A DNA stretch of 64,000 nt from Thauera sp. 28. Its GTDB lineage: Bacteria > Pseudomonadota > Gammaproteobacteria > Burkholderiales > Rhodocyclaceae. Where the stretch lies: positions 186,001 through 250,000 of the forward strand of contig NZ_AMXA01000001.1 in the NCBI RefSeq assembly GCF_000310145.2, written 5' to 3'. The notes beneath the pieces are model-generated. The model ran no database searches, had not been told where the DNA came from, and worked only from the letters and a program-made list of their open reading frames with translations. The first letter of the stretch is position 1. Each line of letters opens with the position of its first letter. The translations under genes and the position numbers were made by a program. Below, one piece after another: positions 1-8,670 of this stretch.

Positions 1-1272
1 ACCAATCCCGAGTTCATCAAGACCGCGCTTGAGACGAAGGGCGAGAGCATCACGCGTGGCGTGCAGAACCTGCTCGGCGACCTCGAGAAGGGGCGCATCT
101 CGATGACCGATGACTCGGCCTTCGAGATCGGCCGTAACCTGGCACTGACGCCGGGCTCGGTGATCTTCGAGAACGAGCTCATGCAGCTCATCCAGTACGC
201 CCCGCTGACCGAGAAGGTGGCGCAGGCGCCGCTGCTGATCGTGCCGCCCTGCATCAACAAGTTCTACATCATGGATCTGCAGCCGGAGAACTCCCTGGTT
301 CGATTCGCGGTAGAGCAGGGCTTCACCGTATTCCTGGTGTCTTGGCGGAACCCCCGTCCGGAGTCGGGCGGGCATTTCACTTGGGACGATTACCTGGAGA
401 AGGGGCCGCTGGCTGCGCTGGATGTCGTGCGCGCGGTGACCCGCGTAAAGAAACCCAACGTGCTCGGTTTTTGCGTCGGCGGCACCATCCTGACCTCGGC
501 GCTCGCGGTGGCGCGGGCGCGTGGTGAGGACCCGGTGGCGAGCCTCACTCTGATGACGACGCTGCTCGATTTTTCGGATGCGGGTGAGCTGGGCTGCCTG
601 GTCGATGAGGCCGGCGTGGCCGCGCGCGAGGCAGCGATCGGCAAGGGCGGCGTGCTCAAGGGGCAGGAGTTGGCGAACGTGTTCTCCTTCCTGCGTGCCA
701 ACGATCTGGTCTGGCAGTACGTCGTCGGCAACTACCTCAAGGGCAACAAGCCTGCGGCCTTCGACCTGCTGTACTGGAATTCTGATTCGACCAACTTGCC
801 CGGGCCTTTCCTGACCTGGTACTTGCGCAACATGTACCTCGAGAACAACCTGCGAGTGCCGGGCAAGCTCCGGATGCTGGGGCAGAAGGTCGATCTTGCC
901 AAGGTGGATATGCCCGCCTACCTGCTTGCGGCACGCGAAGATCACATCGTGCCATGGAAGAGCGCCTACCTGGCGCGCAACCTGCTGGGCGGCGACACCA
1001 CGTTCGTGCTCGGCGCGAGCGGGCATATCGCTGGTGCGATCAACCCGGCATCCAAGAACAAGCGCAGCTACTGGACCGCTGAAGGGCGGCCGACCGACCC
1101 TGATGAGTGGTTCGAAGGTGCGACAGAGCACAAGGGCAGTTGGTGGCTGAACTGGATCGAATGGTTGCGTCCGCATGGCGGCAAGCAGGTTGCGGCGCGA
1201 GGGCGTCTCGGCAGCACGCGCTATGAGCCGATCGAGCCGGCTCCGGGACGCTACGTGAAGGAGCGTGCCTGA
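1..1272 (+). CDS. phaC: class I PHA synthase, C-terminal part (5' end outside window)
   Basis: Polymerises (R)-3-hydroxyacyl-CoA into polyhydroxyalkanoate on the granule surface. The reading frame is open from base 1, so the true start lies upstream; 423 codons are visible against about 590 for the family. The lipase-box-like motif GFCVGG carries the nucleophile Cys (codon 472-474). The expected catalytic Asp lies in REDHIVPW (codon 940-942) and the His in GASGHIAG (codon 1024-1026). The PHA locus continues with two reductase genes and phaR, which supports the call. An in-frame GTG at 61 is only an internal codon. Confidence 0.97.
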   Translation, partial: TNPEFIKTALETKGESITRGVQNLLGDLEKGRISMTDDSAFEIGRNLALTPGSVIFENELMQLIQYAPLTEKVAQAPLLIVPPCINKFYIMDLQPENSLVRFAVEQGFTVFLVSWRNPRPESGGHFTWDDYLEKGPLAALDVVRAVTRVKKPNVLGFCVGGTILTSALAVARARGEDPVASLTLMTTLLDFSDAGELGCLVDEAGVAAREAAIGKGGVLKGQELANVFSFLRANDLVWQYVVGNYLKGNKPAAFDLLYWNSDSTNLPGPFLTWYLRNMYLENNLRVPGKLRMLGQKVDLAKVDMPAYLLAAREDHIVPWKSAYLARNLLGGDTTFVLGASGHIAGAINPASKNKRSYWTAEGRPTDPDEWFEGATEHKGSWWLNWIEWLRPHGGKQVAARGRLGSTRYEPIEPAPGRYVKERA

Positions 1273-1380
1273 TCCGTCTGTCTCGACCAGATTTGCGGCG
1301 ACAGCGTTGGGGCGGGCGCTGTCGTCACGATTGAAGCCCGTCCGGCACACAAGAACCCCGTCTAGGGAGAGGAGAGAACA

Positions 1381-2121
1381 ATGTCTAGAGTTGCACTGGT
1401 AACCGGTGGTATGGGTGGTCTGGGCGAGGCGATCTGTATCAAGCTCGCGGCGCTGGGCTACAAGGTTGTGACGACGCATTCGCCGGGTAACAGCAAGGCG
1501 GCAGAGTGGCTGCAGACCATGAACAACATGGGCTACGGCTTCAAGGCCTATCCCTGCGACGTTGCCGATTTCGATTCGGCCAAGGCTTGCGTGGAGCAGG
1601 TGACTCGGGAAGTGGGACCGGTCGATGTGCTGGTGAACAATGCCGGTATCACCCGCGACATGACGTTCAAGAAGATGACCAAGGCGGACTGGGATGCGGT
1701 GATCAGCACCAACCTCGACTCGGTTTTCAACATGACCAAGCAGGTCATGGACGGCATGGTCGAGCGCAAGTGGGGGCGCGTCATCAACGTCTCCTCGGTC
1801 AACGGTCAGAAGGGGGCGTTCGGTCAAACCAACTATTCAGCTGCCAAGGCCGGCATGCACGGCTTCACGAAGGCGCTTGCGCTCGAGGTCGCACGTAACG
1901 GCGTGACCGTGAATACCATCTCGCCGGGCTACATCGGCACCAAGATGGTGATGGCCATCCCGCAGGAGATCCTCGACTCGAAGATCCTGCCGCAGATTCC
2001 CGTGTCGCGCCTTGGCAAGCCGGAAGAGATCGCCGGTCTGGTGGCCTACCTGTCGTCGGAAGAGGCGGCGTTCGTCACCGGCGCGAACATCTCGATCAAC
2101 GGCGGTCAGCACATGTTCTGA
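1381..2121 (+). CDS. phaB: acetoacetyl-CoA reductase, copy 1
   Basis: NADPH-dependent short-chain dehydrogenase that reduces acetoacetyl-CoA to (R)-3-hydroxybutyryl-CoA, the monomer for PhaC. 246 aa, the usual PhaB length. The N-terminal nucleotide-binding glycine motif TGGMGGLG, the NNAG motif, the Ser of NVSSVNG and the YSAAK Tyr/Lys pair are all present. A strong purine-rich ribosome site (GGGAGAGGAG) precedes the ATG. It lies 108 bp after phaC and is followed by a terminator at 2155-2182, so it probably shares the phaC transcript. A second, closely related copy follows. Confidence 0.95.
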   Translation: MSRVALVTGGMGGLGEAICIKLAALGYKVVTTHSPGNSKAAEWLQTMNNMGYGFKAYPCDVADFDSAKACVEQVTREVGPVDVLVNNAGITRDMTFKKMTKADWDAVISTNLDSVFNMTKQVMDGMVERKWGRVINVSSVNGQKGAFGQTNYSAAKAGMHGFTKALALEVARNGVTVNTISPGYIGTKMVMAIPQEILDSKILPQIPVSRLGKPEEIAGLVAYLSSEEAAFVTGANISINGGQHMF

Positions 2122-2154
2122 TTCCTGCCTGCAGGCTTGCCGAGCCGGCAGTGG

Positions 2155-2182
2155 AGCGCTCCTGAGGGGGCGCTTTTTTTTC
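2155..2182 (+). terminator. Rho-independent terminator after phaB copy 1
   Basis: An 8-bp stem (AGCGCTCC with GGGGCGCT, one T-G pair) with a TGAG loop is followed by a run of about nine T. It separates the phaC-phaB unit from the second phaB, which therefore needs its own promoter. Confidence 0.85.
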
Positions 2183-2206
2183 GCCTCGATGCCACGTTCT
2201 ATTGCG

Positions 2207-2238
2207 TTGCAACAAGATTTGTCAACAGTGTTTATAAT
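2207..2238 (+). promoter_or_regulatory. likely promoter of phaB copy 2
   Basis: A perfect TATAAT at 2233-2238 lies between the terminator of copy 1 and the start of copy 2. The best -35-like hexamer, TTGCAA at 2207-2212, is 20 bp away, which is too far for an ideal sigma-70 site, so an activator or another -35 may be used. The AT-rich stretch contrasts with the GC-rich surroundings. Confidence 0.45.
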
Positions 2239-2346
2239 GCGAACGCAAGGCAGTTGATGCGCTGCCGCAAGAAGCGCCGAATGTGATCCAGGATCCGGTC
2301 TAGCCTGGAGTGTCGGCATCTAAAATTGCTCCTGAAGGATCTCAAG

Positions 2347-3087
2347 ATGTCCCAGAAAATCGCTCTCGTCACTGGCGCCATGGGTGGTCTTGGCACCGCG
2401 ATCTGTCAATCGCTGGCCAAGGATGGCATGAAGGTTGTCGCCAACTGCCTGCCTGGCTTCGACCAGAAGGAAGGCTGGCTGGCTGCCCAACGCGACCTGG
2501 GTTTCGACTTCGTCGCGGCTGAGGGCGATGTCTCGGACTACGAGTCCTGCGCCGCCATGGTTGCCCGCATCGAGGCCGAGGTCGGCCCGATCGACGTGCT
2601 GGTCAACAACGCCGGTATCACCCGCGACAAGTTCTTCCCGAAGATGGAGAAGGGCCAGTGGGACGCGGTGATCAGCACCAACCTCAACAGCCTGTTCAAC
2701 GTCACGCACCATGTGTCGGCCAAGATGGCTGAGCGTGGCTGGGGGCGCATCGTCAACATCTCCTCGGTGAACGGGGTCAAGGGCCAGGCTGGCCAGACCA
2801 ACTATTCGGCAGCCAAGGCGGGTGTGCTCGGCTTCACCAAGGCGCTTGCCGCCGAGCTGGCGACCAAGGGCGTCACCGTGAATGCCGTCGCACCGGGCTA
2901 CATCGGCACCGACATGGTCATGGCCATTCGCGACGACATCCGCCAAGGCATCATCGACACCGTGCCGATGAAGCGCCTCGGTCGTCCGGACGAGATTGGC
3001 GATCTGTGCGCCTACCTCGCGTCGGACAAGGCAGCCTACATCACCGGCGCCACCATCAACATCAACGGCGGCTTGCACATGTGCTGA
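2347..3087 (+). CDS. phaB: acetoacetyl-CoA reductase, copy 2
   Basis: Second PhaB-type short-chain dehydrogenase, 246 aa from the ATG at 2347 (MSQKIALVTG). An upstream in-frame start at 2326 would add seven residues not seen in the family. The glycine motif TGAMGGLG, NNAGITRDK, NISSVNG and YSAAK are intact. It is very similar to the preceding copy along its whole length, implying tandem duplication, but it has its own promoter region and terminator, so the two copies are likely expressed differently. The role is probably supply of (R)-3-hydroxybutyryl-CoA; a different chain-length preference cannot be excluded. Confidence 0.94.
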   Translation: MSQKIALVTGAMGGLGTAICQSLAKDGMKVVANCLPGFDQKEGWLAAQRDLGFDFVAAEGDVSDYESCAAMVARIEAEVGPIDVLVNNAGITRDKFFPKMEKGQWDAVISTNLNSLFNVTHHVSAKMAERGWGRIVNISSVNGVKGQAGQTNYSAAKAGVLGFTKALAAELATKGVTVNAVAPGYIGTDMVMAIRDDIRQGIIDTVPMKRLGRPDEIGDLCAYLASDKAAYITGATININGGLHMC

Positions 3088-3115
3088 TGGCTGCATTGCA
3101 GCATGCGTGAAATCA

Positions 3116-3147
3116 CGAAACCCCGTCGAATGGCGGGGTTTCGTTTT
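3116..3147 (+). terminator. Rho-independent terminator after phaB copy 2
   Basis: A 12-bp stem starting CGAAACCCCG (3116-3127 with 3132-3143, one T-G pair) with a GAAT loop is followed by TTTTC. It ends the second phaB unit. A TATAAT at 3158-3163 just downstream may serve phaR, but no good -35 is visible. Confidence 0.85.
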
Positions 3148-3212
3148 CGCACCGCGATATAATCGATCCCGCAACCCAGAGCGGGACGGACCGCCGTCGA
3201 GGAGATGGAGAA

Positions 3213-3809
3213 ATGCAGGAACAGCAGCGCCTGATCAAGAAGTACCCCAATCGTCGCCTGTACGACACGCGTACGAGTTCGTACATCACGCTTTCGGACG
3301 TCAAGGAGCTCGTGCTCAACAACGAGGAGTTCCAGGTCGTCGATGCGAAGACCGGCGAGGAGCTCACGCGCAGCATCCTGCTCCAGATCATTCTCGAGGA
3401 AGAGGCGGGCGGTGCGCCCATGTTCACCAGCGACCTGCTGGCGCACATGATCCGTTTCTACGGCAACGCCATGCAAGGCATGATGGGGAAGTACCTTGAA
3501 AGCAACATCAAGGCGTTCACCGAGATGCAGGGAAAGCTTCAGGACCAGGCGCGCGCGATCTATGGCGAGAACAGCCCGGTCGGTCAGGACCTGTGGGCGC
3601 AGTTCCTCAATTTCCAGGGGCCCGCGCTGCAGAGCATGATGGGCGCCTACGTCGACCAGTCGAAGAAGATGTTCGAGCAGATGCAGAGCCAGCTCGAGAG
3701 CCAGACGCGCAACATGTTCACCGGCTTCCAGTTCCCCAATTACGTCAAACCCGGCGACGAGCGCGCCGATGCGCCCGCCGCGACCGGCAAGGGCGACGCC
3801 CACAAGTGA
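3213..3809 (+). CDS. phaR: PHA synthesis repressor / granule regulator PhaR
   Basis: DNA-binding regulator that also binds PHA and couples phasin and reductase expression to granule state. 198 aa. The N-terminal PHA-accumulation regulator domain is clear (IKKYPNRRLYDTRTSSYITL, about residues 7-26). The middle is rich in Met, Gln and amphipathic helices (for example MMGKYLESNIKAF), the usual PHA-contact region. It is the last gene of the PHA locus. GGAGATGGAG before the ATG gives a good ribosome site. Confidence 0.95.
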   Translation: MQEQQRLIKKYPNRRLYDTRTSSYITLSDVKELVLNNEEFQVVDAKTGEELTRSILLQIILEEEAGGAPMFTSDLLAHMIRFYGNAMQGMMGKYLESNIKAFTEMQGKLQDQARAIYGENSPVGQDLWAQFLNFQGPALQSMMGAYVDQSKKMFEQMQSQLESQTRNMFTGFQFPNYVKPGDERADAPAATGKGDAHK

Positions 3810-3884
3810 TGCCCTGACGCGAGCGGGGCGGCTGAACCTTTCTGCCACCCCCTCGTGCCGACCCCCGGACAGGTTTCCCCACGC

Positions 3885-5216
3885 ATGACCACTTTCAAGA
3901 CCCCGAACCTGCCGCGCGTCGGCTTCGTTTCCCTCGGCTGTCCGAAGGCGACCGTCGACTCCGAGCACATCCTCACCCGATTGCGCGCCGAGGGCTACAG
4001 CATCTCCGGCACCTATGACGACGCCGACCTGGTGGTGGTCAACACCTGTGGCTTCATCGATGCCGCGGTCGAGGAGTCGCTCGATGCCATCGGTGAGGCG
4101 CTGGCCGAGAACGGCAAGGTCATCGTCACCGGCTGCCTTGGCGCCAAAGACGATGTCGTGCTGGCGGCGCATCCCCAGGTACTCGCGGTCACCGGGCCGC
4201 ATGCTACCGAAGAGGTCATGCATGCGGTGCATAAGCACCTGCCCAAGCCTCATGACCCCTTCACAGATCTGGTGCCGCCGCAGGGCATTCGCCTGACGCC
4301 GCAGCATTACGCCTACCTCAAGATCTCCGAGGGCTGTAATCACCGCTGCACCTTCTGCATCATTCCGTCCATGCGTGGCGACCTGGTCAGCAGACCTATC
4401 CACGAGGTCATGCGCGAGGCCGAGGCGCTTGCCGATGCTGGCGTGAAGGAAATCCTCGTCATCTCCCAGGACACCTCCGCCTACGGCGTCGACGTCAAGT
4501 ATCGGACCGGCTTCTGGGGTGGGCGGCCACTCAAGACCCGCCTTGTGGACCTGGCGCGTGCGCTGGGCGAGCTCGGCATCTGGATCCGCATGCACTACGT
4601 GTATCCGTACCCGAGCGTCGACGAGCTGATCCCGCTGATGGCCGAGGGCAAGATCCTGCCCTACCTCGACGTACCCTTCCAGCACGCCAGCCCGCGCATC
4701 CTGAAGGCGATGAAACGGCCCGCCAATGCCGAGAACGTGCTCGAGCGCGTGCGCAAGTGGCGCAGCATCTGTCCCGAACTCACTATTCGTTCGACCTTCA
4801 TCACCGGTTTCCCCGGCGAGACCGAGGAAGATTTCGAGATGCTGCTCAACTTCCTTGAGGAGGCGCAGCTTGACCGCGTGGGGGCATTTGCCTATTCGCC
4901 GGTCGAGGGGGCCGCGGCAAACGAGCTGCCGGATGCCGTCCCGCACGAGGTACGCGAGGAGCGACGGGCGCGGCTGATGGACTTCCAGGAAGATATCTCC
5001 ACGCAGCGCCTTGAGGCAAAGATCGACCGCGAGATGACCGTCCTTGTGGATGAGATCGAAGAGGATGGCGCGCTGGCGCGCTCGCCAGGTGACGCACCCG
5101 AGATCGACGGCCTGGTGATCATCCCCGATGCCGAAGGGCTGGAGCCGGGCGACTTCGTGCGAGTCCGCATCACGGATTGCGATGTCCATGACCTCTATGC
5201 CGAAAGGCTCGACTGA
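3885..5216 (+). CDS. rimO: ribosomal protein S12 (uS12) methylthiotransferase
   Basis: Radical-SAM enzyme that methylthiolates the conserved Asp of ribosomal protein S12. 443 aa from ATG 3885, the family length; an in-frame GTG at 3855 would add ten Pro-rich residues and is less likely. The N-terminal UPF0004 domain starts [15 protein letters not shown]. The radical-SAM cluster motif is CNHRCTFC, and a C-terminal TRAM domain follows. RimO is distinguished from MiaB by the GCPKA/SEGCNH signatures and by length. It follows phaR by 75 bp. Confidence 0.95.
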   Translation: MTTFKTPNLPRVGFVSLGCPKATVDSEHILTRLRAEGYSISGTYDDADLVVVNTCGFIDAAVEESLDAIGEALAENGKVIVTGCLGAKDDVVLAAHPQVLAVTGPHATEEVMHAVHKHLPKPHDPFTDLVPPQGIRLTPQHYAYLKISEGCNHRCTFCIIPSMRGDLVSRPIHEVMREAEALADAGVKEILVISQDTSAYGVDVKYRTGFWGGRPLKTRLVDLARALGELGIWIRMHYVYPYPSVDELIPLMAEGKILPYLDVPFQHASPRILKAMKRPANAENVLERVRKWRSICPELTIRSTFITGFPGETEEDFEMLLNFLEEAQLDRVGAFAYSPVEGAAANELPDAVPHEVREERRARLMDFQEDISTQRLEAKIDREMTVLVDEIEEDGALARSPGDAPEIDGLVIIPDAEGLEPGDFVRVRITDCDVHDLYAERLD

Positions 5217-5252
5217 CGGCGCGGCAAACGCGTTCGTCTCAGGAGCAGGGCC

Positions 5253-6221
5253 TTGACTCCTCCGGGGGCGTTCGCCCTGCCGCCGCAGCGTGATGGTGGC
5301 CACGAGCCGGTCATTGGCTTGGCGCTGGGCAGTGGTGCCGCGCGCGGGTGGGCGCATCTGGGGGTGTTGCGGGCGCTGGCAGAGGAGGGTATTGCGCCGC
5401 GTGTGATCAGCGGCTGCTCGATCGGCGCGCTCGTTGGTGCAGCTGCGGCTTCGGGCGACCTCGACAAGCTCACGCGCTGGGCCGAGACACTGAAGTGGCA
5501 GGACGTCGTGTCCCTGCTCGACGTGTCGCTGCGTGGTGGCCTGATCAAGGGCCAGAAGCTGATCAGTTTCTTCGAGCGCAATTTCATCGATCGCGACTTC
5601 TCCGAGCTCGATGCTCGCTTTGCCTGCGTGGCGACCGAGTTGGGTAGTGGCCGTGAAGTCTGGCTGCACGACGGCAGCGTGTCCGCAGCCGTGAGAGCAT
5701 CGATTGCGTTGCCCGGGTTGATGACGCCGGTGATGTACCAGGGTCATCTGCTTGTAGATGGCGGGCTGGTCAACCCCGTGCCGGTGTCCTTGTGCAGGGC
5801 GATGGGTGCCGATGTGGTCATTGCGGTCGATCTGGGGTCGGATATGGTCGGGCGTGCGCTGCGCCGAACGGCTGCGGCGCCCGTGCCGATCGAGGAAACC
5901 GAGGCCGGCTGGACCGAGCGCCTGCTGGCCGGCCTGGGACTCTCGCGTGACGACATTGATGCCTTGTCGGCGGCAATCCCATTCGGTAGCGACAGTTCGC
6001 CTTCACTCGCTTCAGTGATCAGCTCCAGCATCAACATCATGCAGGTCCGGATCGCTCGTAGTCGCCTTGCAGGCGATCCTGCCGACGTGCTCATCTCGCC
6101 GCGCGTCGGCCAGCTCGGCCTGATGGACTACCATCGCGCCGATGAGGCAATTGCCGAAGGCGTCGCTGCCGTCGGCCGCGTGCGTACGGTGTTGCGCGAG
6201 CTCACCGGCAGGTCAGACTGA
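5253..6221 (+). CDS. patatin-like phospholipase (RssA/YchK family)
   Basis: Predicted serine hydrolase of the bacterial patatin family, acting on lipid acyl esters at or near the inner membrane; substrate unknown. 322 aa from a TTG start, chosen because AGGAG at 5241-5245 is correctly spaced and no ATG or GTG fits the conserved N-terminus. The oxyanion-hole loop GSGAARGW and the nucleophile elbow GCSIG (Ser) are present. The DGG motif with the catalytic Asp is seen in LLVDGGLVNPVP. Four patatin blocks are in order, so it should be active. Confidence 0.85.
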   Translation: MTPPGAFALPPQRDGGHEPVIGLALGSGAARGWAHLGVLRALAEEGIAPRVISGCSIGALVGAAAASGDLDKLTRWAETLKWQDVVSLLDVSLRGGLIKGQKLISFFERNFIDRDFSELDARFACVATELGSGREVWLHDGSVSAAVRASIALPGLMTPVMYQGHLLVDGGLVNPVPVSLCRAMGADVVIAVDLGSDMVGRALRRTAAAPVPIEETEAGWTERLLAGLGLSRDDIDALSAAIPFGSDSSPSLASVISSSINIMQVRIARSRLAGDPADVLISPRVGQLGLMDYHRADEAIAEGVAAVGRVRTVLRELTGRSD

Positions 6222-6231
6222 GGAGGCGGGC

Positions 6232-7650
6232 ATGGCATCCCTGATCGAGCTCTTGCAAGGCATTGTGGGGGCGCCGAACGTCCTTACCGCGGCCGGTGAC
6301 ATGGCGCCGAGCCTTGCCGACTGGCGGGGGCGTTATCACGGCACCGCTCAGGCCGTCGTCCGGCCGGCCACCACCGCAGAACTCGCTGCCGTGGTGGCCG
6401 CCTGCGCGCACGCGGGCGTGCCGATGGTGCCTCAGGGCGGCAACACCGGCCTGTGTGGCGGTGCCACGCCGCTCGCCGACGGGCGTGCGGTGGTGATCGG
6501 CATGGGACGAATGAACCGTGTGCGCGCGCTCGATGTCGATAACGGCACGATCTGCGTCGAGGCCGGATGCACGCTTGCAAGCGTGCAGGCCGCTGCTGCC
6601 GCCGAAGATCTGCTGTTTCCGCTGTCACTGGCCTCTGAGGGTAGCTGCCAGATCGGCGGCAACCTGTCGACCAACGCTGGCGGCGTGCAGGTGTTGCGCT
6701 ACGGCAATATGCGCGAGCTGGTGCTGGGGCTCGAGGTAGTGCTGCCTGACGGACGGATCTGGGACGGACTGCGTGGCCTGCGCAAGGACAACACTGGCTA
6801 CGATCTCAAGCACCTGTTCGTGGGGGCGGAGGGTACGCTAGGCATCATCACCGCAGCAGTGCTCAAGCTGTTTCCGCTGCCGCGGGCTCGTGCCACCGCC
6901 TGGGTCGGTGTGCCCGATCCGCGCGCGGCCGTGCACCTGCTGAGGCTGATGCGCGACGCCTGCGGTGAGCGCGTGAGCGCGTTTGAGATCGTCGGTCGCA
7001 GCGCGCTTGAACTCGTACTCGCTCACATTCCCAGGGCACGTGCCCCATTGGCTCGGGGCCACGACTGGGGCGTGCTGCTGGAGTTGACCGACCCACAGCT
7101 CGATTCAGGGTTGGCGACCAAACTTGAGCAGGCGTTGGCGGTGGCGATGGCTCGTGGCCTGGTACTCGACGCCGTGCTTGCGACCTCCGAGGCGCAGGCG
7201 GCTGAGTTGTGGGTCTTGCGCGAGCAGATCTCCGAGGCACAGCGTCTGGAGGGAGTCAGCATCAAGCACGACATATCGGTGCCGGTCAGTCGCATACCGG
7301 AGTTTCTTGAGCGCACGAAGGCAGTGCTCGAGGCGCGCTACGCCGGTGTTCGTATCGTCGCCTTCGGCCATATCGGCGATGGCAACCTCCATTACAATCT
7401 ATCGCAACCCCTGGTCGAGGCCAACGCGGCCTTCATAGCGCGCACGGCTGAGATCAATCGCATCGTGCATGACGAGGTTGCAGCCCTTGGCGGGTCGATC
7501 TCCGCCGAGCATGGGCTTGGCCAACTCAAGCGCGATGAGATCCTGCGCTACAAGTCTGAGGTCGAGCTCGACATGATGCGGGCGGTGAAGCGCGCGCTCG
7601 ACCCACTGGGTTTGATGAATCCTGGCAAGGTCCTGTCGCTGCGTGCCTGA
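6232..7650 (+). CDS. FAD-linked 2-hydroxyacid dehydrogenase (GlcD/D2HGDH-like)
   Basis: Flavoprotein of the FAD_binding_4/FAD-oxidase_C class that oxidises a D-2-hydroxyacid such as D-lactate, glycolate or D-2-hydroxyglutarate. 472 aa from ATG 6232, which has an AGGAGG-type site just before it; an upstream ATG at 6142 lies inside the preceding gene. The PCMH-type FAD domain shows VPQGGNTGLCGGATP and NLSTNAGG; the C-terminal domain shows GHIGDGNLHYN and SAEHGLGQLK. The latter two carry the His and Glu expected for metal and substrate binding in D2HGDH/GlcD enzymes. No glcE/glcF partners are adjacent, so a stand-alone D2HGDH-type enzyme is more likely than glycolate oxidase. Confidence 0.85.
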   Translation: MASLIELLQGIVGAPNVLTAAGDMAPSLADWRGRYHGTAQAVVRPATTAELAAVVAACAHAGVPMVPQGGNTGLCGGATPLADGRAVVIGMGRMNRVRALDVDNGTICVEAGCTLASVQAAAAAEDLLFPLSLASEGSCQIGGNLSTNAGGVQVLRYGNMRELVLGLEVVLPDGRIWDGLRGLRKDNTGYDLKHLFVGAEGTLGIITAAVLKLFPLPRARATAWVGVPDPRAAVHLLRLMRDACGERVSAFEIVGRSALELVLAHIPRARAPLARGHDWGVLLELTDPQLDSGLATKLEQALAVAMARGLVLDAVLATSEAQAAELWVLREQISEAQRLEGVSIKHDISVPVSRIPEFLERTKAVLEARYAGVRIVAFGHIGDGNLHYNLSQPLVEANAAFIARTAEINRIVHDEVAALGGSISAEHGLGQLKRDEILRYKSEVELDMMRAVKRALDPLGLMNPGKVLSLRA

Positions 7651-7699
7651 GCGAGAAGGGCGAGATGGGGGCAGGAATTGAAATTGTGTGACAAGGGGG

Positions 7700-7728
7700 T
7701 TTACAAGGTGGGGGTTAGTTCCTATAAT
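7700..7728 (+). promoter_or_regulatory. promoter of first tRNA array
   Basis: TTTACA (7700-7705), a 17-bp spacer and a perfect TATAAT (7723-7728) form a near-consensus sigma-70 promoter. The following GCGCGC is a GC-rich discriminator, as in stringently controlled stable-RNA promoters; stringent control itself is inference. Confidence 0.85.
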
Positions 7729-7745
7729 GCGCGCTCTTCGGTGAC

Positions 7746-7821
<76 letters not shown>

Positions 7822-7844
7822 CAAAGAAGAATTGGTAGTACGCA

Positions 7845-7920
7845 GTCCCCATCGTCTAGAGGCCTAGGACACCGCCCTTTCACGGCGATAACCGGGGTTC
7901 GAATCCCCGTGGGGACGCCA
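7845..7920 (+). tRNA. tRNA-Glu (TTC), copy 1
   Basis: 76 nt with encoded CCA. GTCCCCA pairs with TGGGGAC; anticodon loop CTTTCAC gives TTC for GAA/GAG. The T arm CGGGG-TTCGAAT-CCCCG is intact. The outermost anticodon-stem position is C27 opposite A43, a mismatch shared with copy 2. Confidence 0.97.
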
Positions 7921-7979
7921 GACAAGGCGCCCAGCATTGAGCTGGGGGCAAAGCCGGCAAGGCCGGTGCAGGTTAGTGC

Positions 7980-8056
7980 GGAGTGGTAGTTCAGTCGGTT
8001 AGAATACCGGCCTGTCACGCCGGGGGTCGCGGGTTCGAGTCCCGTCCACTCCGCCA
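7980..8056 (+). tRNA. tRNA-Asp (GTC), copy 1
   Basis: 77 nt with encoded CCA. GGAGTGG pairs with CCACTCC; anticodon stem CCGGC/GCCGG with loop CTGTCAC gives GTC for GAC/GAT. The T arm GCGGG-TTCGAGT-CCCGT is typical. Identical to the copy at 8397. Confidence 0.97.
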
Positions 8057-8108
8057 GTTTCAACAGAGCTTTGCTCTGATGTGCAGCGAAGGTGACAATT
8101 CGATGCAC

Positions 8109-8137
8109 TTGCGGTGAGCTTGATCAGAAGCTATAAT
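8109..8137 (+). promoter_or_regulatory. promoter of second tRNA array
   Basis: TTGCGG (8109-8114), a 17-bp spacer and TATAAT (8132-8137) precede the second tRNA-Ala. No terminator is visible between the two arrays, so the second is probably read from both promoters. Confidence 0.8.
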
Positions 8138-8151
8138 CGCCGACTTGTTGT

Positions 8152-8227
<76 letters not shown>

Positions 8228-8254
8228 AATGGTTTTTGCAGTAGTAGGCTTGCA

Positions 8255-8330
8255 GTCCCCATCGTCTAGAGGCCTAGGACACCGCCCTTTCACGGCGATA
8301 ACCGGGGTTCGAATCCCCGTGGGGACGCCA
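8255..8330 (+). tRNA. tRNA-Glu (TTC), copy 2
   Basis: Same 76-nt sequence as the gene at 7845, with anticodon TTC and the same C27/A43 mismatch at the end of the anticodon stem. Confidence 0.97.
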
Positions 8331-8396
8331 ACATTGCAGCTTGGTCGTCATAAAGATCAATCTGCAGCTTCGTGGAAACGCGAAGTCGATCAGCGC

Positions 8397-8473
8397 GGAG
8401 TGGTAGTTCAGTCGGTTAGAATACCGGCCTGTCACGCCGGGGGTCGCGGGTTCGAGTCCCGTCCACTCCGCCA
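8397..8473 (+). tRNA. tRNA-Asp (GTC), copy 2
   Basis: Same 77-nt sequence as the gene at 7980. It is the last tRNA of the cluster; a strong terminator begins two bases after its CCA. Confidence 0.97.
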
Positions 8474-8475
8474 CC

Positions 8476-8513
8476 AAAAAGCCCCGAGTCAGGTTTCTGA
8501 CTCGGGGCTTTTT
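8476..8513 (+). terminator. strong Rho-independent terminator of the tRNA cluster
   Basis: A perfect 17-bp inverted repeat (core GCCCCGAGTCAG / CTGACTCGGGGC) with a GTTT loop is flanked by A5 and T5, so it can work in both directions. It closes the tRNA operon. Confidence 0.95.
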
Positions 8514-8670
8514 CCATTGCCCCATCCGTGCCCATCTCGCCTTTGCTTTCCCGGCTGGTGCTGGTGAGCAGAATCAGCTAAAGTTCATAACATACGCTAC
8601 GGTATGGAAAAAGGGCGTGCCTGTGCGTCTGTCCGTGCGTGTCTTATAACCAGTCGGGAGAGCAAGTACG

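Noticed and set aside
3036-5747. 903-codon minus-strand open frame opposite phaR and rimO
   Set aside because: High-GC shadow of well-supported plus-strand genes; the translated product is His/Arg/Asp-rich with no domain.
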